The notes below the pieces were generated by a model. That model was not told the origin of the DNA. It saw only the letters and a list, made by a program, of their open reading frames with translations, and made no database searches. The position numbers were made by a program, and so were the translations under genes. Positions 62,294 through 64,000 of a stretch of 64,000 nucleotides of DNA are shown here, piece by piece; within the stretch, counting starts at the first letter, position 1; the number at the start of each line of letters is the position of its first letter. The stretch is from assembly GCF_900107175.1 (NCBI RefSeq), contig NZ_FNOZ01000025.1:1-64000 (forward strand), read 5' to 3'. This stretch comes from Modestobacter sp. DSM 44400. GTDB lineage: Bacteria > Actinomycetota > Actinomycetes > Mycobacteriales > Geodermatophilaceae.

Positions 62294-63363
62294 CGGTGAC
62301 CCGCACCTGCTCGAGCTGCGGCTACACCGCCGGCTACGCCAGCGTCCGACTGGCCAACGCGCACCACCCCCGGCACTCCTGCGACAAGCACCAGCGCGAC
62401 GTAGAGCGAGCCGCTCGCCGCGCGGACCGAGCCGGGAGGCGAGTGAAGCGCGAGTGCAGCCATACAGATGGCCACCACGTGCACGGCACTCGCGCTGCCT
62501 ACGTCAAAGACCGCTGTCGCTGCACCGACTGCACCGCCGCCAACACCGCTGCCTCCCGCCTGGCGAACCGCGAGCGCTCCTACGGGCGCTGGCAACCGTA
62601 CGTCGACGCCCACCCCGTCCATGAGCACATCGCTGCGCTGCGGGCAGCCGGCATCGGCGTCGAGCGCATCGCCCACCTCGCCGGCATGGCGCTTAGCCAC
62701 GTTCGCGAGCTCGCCGACCCCGGCGTCAGTAACTCGACCGTGACGCGTCGGGTCCGTCCGACCACGGCGGCCCGGATCTTGAGCATCGGCATGGATGATG
62801 CCAACCGCGCGTCGCACAGCCGTGTCGACGCCACCGGCACGCGCCGCCGCCTGCAGGCTCTCATCGCCACCGGCTGGGCTCCCGAGCTCCTGGCCGCCCA
62901 GCTCGGTCGCCGGCCGAACAGCCTCAACCGCAGCATGACCAGCCCGTCGGTGACCGCACGTACCGCTCAGGACGTCGTCGATCTCTACGAACGCCTGTGG
63001 AACACCCCACCACCACGAGGGACGGGCGAGCAGCGAGCTGCCGCAAACGCGGCTCGAGCCCATGCCGCCGCGCAAGGCTGGGAGCCGCCGCTGGCCTGGG
63101 ACGACATCGACGCTGACCCCACGCCCCAGCCGACCGCCGGCACTCCCCCGTCGGACGACGTCGACCTGATCGCCGTCGAACGCGCACTGATCGGCGACGG
63201 CATCCGCTACGACGACCTCACCTTCGCCGAACAGCAGGAAGTCATCCACCGGCTCACCGCCCGCGGCAGATCGATCCGCGACATCGCCGCGCAGCTCGCC
63301 ACCACGAAACGCACTGTGTCTCGGCGTCGCGCGTCCGTCGACGGTGTATGCCCCGGCCGCTGA
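62290..63363 (+). CDS. Cys-motif and helix-turn-helix protein of actinobacterial accessory type
   Basis: A 357-residue basic protein. The N-terminus has zinc-ribbon-like Cys (TCSSCGYTAGYASV), then a conserved HGTRAAYVKDRCRCTDCTAA segment, then three helix-turn-helix-like segments (GVERIAHLAGMALSHVRELA, LAAQLGRRPNSLNR, SIRDIAAQLATTKRTVSRRR). Similar proteins are frequent in actinophages and integrated elements. It probably binds DNA, though target and role are unknown. ATG 62290 overlaps the previous stop. Confidence 0.75.
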   Translation: MTVTRTCSSCGYTAGYASVRLANAHHPRHSCDKHQRDVERAARRADRAGRRVKRECSHTDGHHVHGTRAAYVKDRCRCTDCTAANTAASRLANRERSYGRWQPYVDAHPVHEHIAALRAAGIGVERIAHLAGMALSHVRELADPGVSNSTVTRRVRPTTAARILSIGMDDANRASHSRVDATGTRRRLQALIATGWAPELLAAQLGRRPNSLNRSMTSPSVTARTAQDVVDLYERLWNTPPPRGTGEQRAAANAARAHAAAQGWEPPLAWDDIDADPTPQPTAGTPPSDDVDLIAVERALIGDGIRYDDLTFAEQQEVIHRLTARGRSIRDIAAQLATTKRTVSRRRASVDGVCPGR

Positions 63364-63643
63364 GGCCCATCGGGCCGACATCCCGCAACCAGCCCCGCCG
63401 GTCACTCGCGAATCGGCCTGTCCGCCGGGGACAGTTCTGGCGGTATTGGGCATGCGTACCGTCTGTCACATCAAGCCGTGACCAGCACTTCGCCGCTTGC
63501 TGGCGTTGAACGTCACGGGGCCTGGCCAAATTCGCCTAGGACCGATTGAGGCCAGGCGACATTTCGAGCCTTCGTCGGCATGCTAATGATCGGGCCCACA
63601 TGCTCACGCTGCGGATGTCAGTCCCGACGTCCCCGCCGCTGCC
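63364..63643. other. Intergenic region without a recognisable gene
   Basis: This 280-base interval contains no supported coding frame, RNA or repeat. It is less GC-rich than its surroundings near 63520-63600, as often seen near element borders. Confidence 0.45.
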
Positions 63644-63820
63644 GTGAATCGGGCGGGCGACGAGAAGGACAGCTACGCCTGGAAGAAGTTCAACTCCGCC
63701 AACGCCGGCGGCAACGTCCCGACGCTGACCTTCAGCTACGACGGCTGGTGCGACCAGTACAACGGGAACACCGTCTGCGGCGGGATCCGGGACAAGTACT
63801 ACTCGCTGGGCGGCGAGGTT
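63644..63820 (+). pseudogene. Fragment of a DNRLRE/RHS-like surface protein
   Basis: The frame reads AGDEKDSYAWKKFNSANAGG then NVPTLTFSYDG, which resembles the DNRLRE-type module found in RHS and other secreted actinobacterial proteins, followed by Cys-containing WCDQYNGNTVCGGIRDKYYS. No start or signal peptide is visible and similarity stops at about 63820, where the IS256-associated leader seems to begin. Confidence 0.45.
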
Positions 63821-63922
63821 GTCCCGGGTCTCGTGGAAGTTGAGGTGGCGGTCCCCCGCCTGCACCGGCCGTGAGGTAGGTGTTGGGCGTCCGCCAAGAC
63901 TCCATCCGAACAGGGGACCGCC

Positions 63923-64000
63923 GTGAGCAAGACCTACCAGAAGACCGAGACCGACACACCGGACGCGCCCGGGGTGGCCGTGCCCGAGCGGGTGAGCGTG
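63923..64000 (+). CDS. IS256-family transposase, N-terminal part (runs off the window)
   Basis: The GTG at 63923 opens MSKTYQKTETDTPDAPGVAV then PERVSV, the usual beginning of actinobacterial IS256 transposases. The remainder is outside the window, so integrity cannot be judged. About 100 bases upstream the sequence changes character near 63816, the likely left end of the insertion; no terminal inverted repeat can be checked here. Confidence 0.7.
   Translation, partial: MSKTYQKTETDTPDAPGVAVPERVSV

Overview
This is a high-GC chromosome segment with GTG/TTG starts, many 1-4 base start/stop overlaps, a sigA with an Ala/Lys-rich head, DUF3000/DUF3159/DUF3710/DUF4193 proteins and a coproporphyrin-type haem operon. 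It is an actinobacterium; the gene order and dispersed elements suggest Geodermatophilaceae or a close relative (inference, not tested by any search).

Region by region. 1-4111: homogentisate branch (hmgA, an unknown gene, fahA, IclR regulator), each gene overlapping the next by 4 bases, then a broken thioesterase. 4116-10337 (minus): FAD-linked 2-hydroxy-acid oxidase plus a complete branched-chain-amino-acid-type ABC importer (livM, livH, livF, livG, lipoprotein). 10552-17360: FMN 2-hydroxy-acid dehydrogenase (minus), then indolepyruvate-ferredoxin oxidoreductase and a benzoylformate-decarboxylase-like enzyme (plus). Together 1-17.4 kb reads as a catabolic island for aromatic amino acids and aryl 2-hydroxy/2-oxo acids. 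17.5-24.7 kb: secreted beta-propeller, a membrane/molybdopterin protein pair, an OmpR-type two-component system and a GH15 glycosidase. 24.7-30.9 kb is a zone of decay: broken SDR, methyltransferase, sigma-factor and VOC genes and an IS256 scrap lie among small intact genes (methyltransferase, DoxX, hemerythrin, small membrane proteins).

31-58.7 kb is a conserved housekeeping block: cspA, msrB, hemE-hemG-EamA-hemQ, DUF3000, a frameshifted LuxR regulator, RNase D, dxs with a thiamine-binding partner, RNA methyltransferase, KimA-like potassium permease with two TrkA proteins, DUF3159/OB-fold/hydrolase/DUF3710/dut, DUF4193, cei, suhB, ppgK and sigA. From memory this order follows Mycobacterium tuberculosis Rv2674-Rv2703. 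58.8-64 kb is accessory: a tyrosine recombinase, an M48 protease, a coupled unknown/HTH gene pair and the 5' end of an IS256 transposase that runs off the window.

The most unusual signal is a set of four about 60-base elements, each directly after a stop codon, whose hairpin arms differ in sequence yet still pair. Also notable: many genes whose start lies 6-7 bases after a TAnnnT box (leaderless transcripts), a strong ArsR operator, and a 77-base tandem repeat inside the transporter operon.
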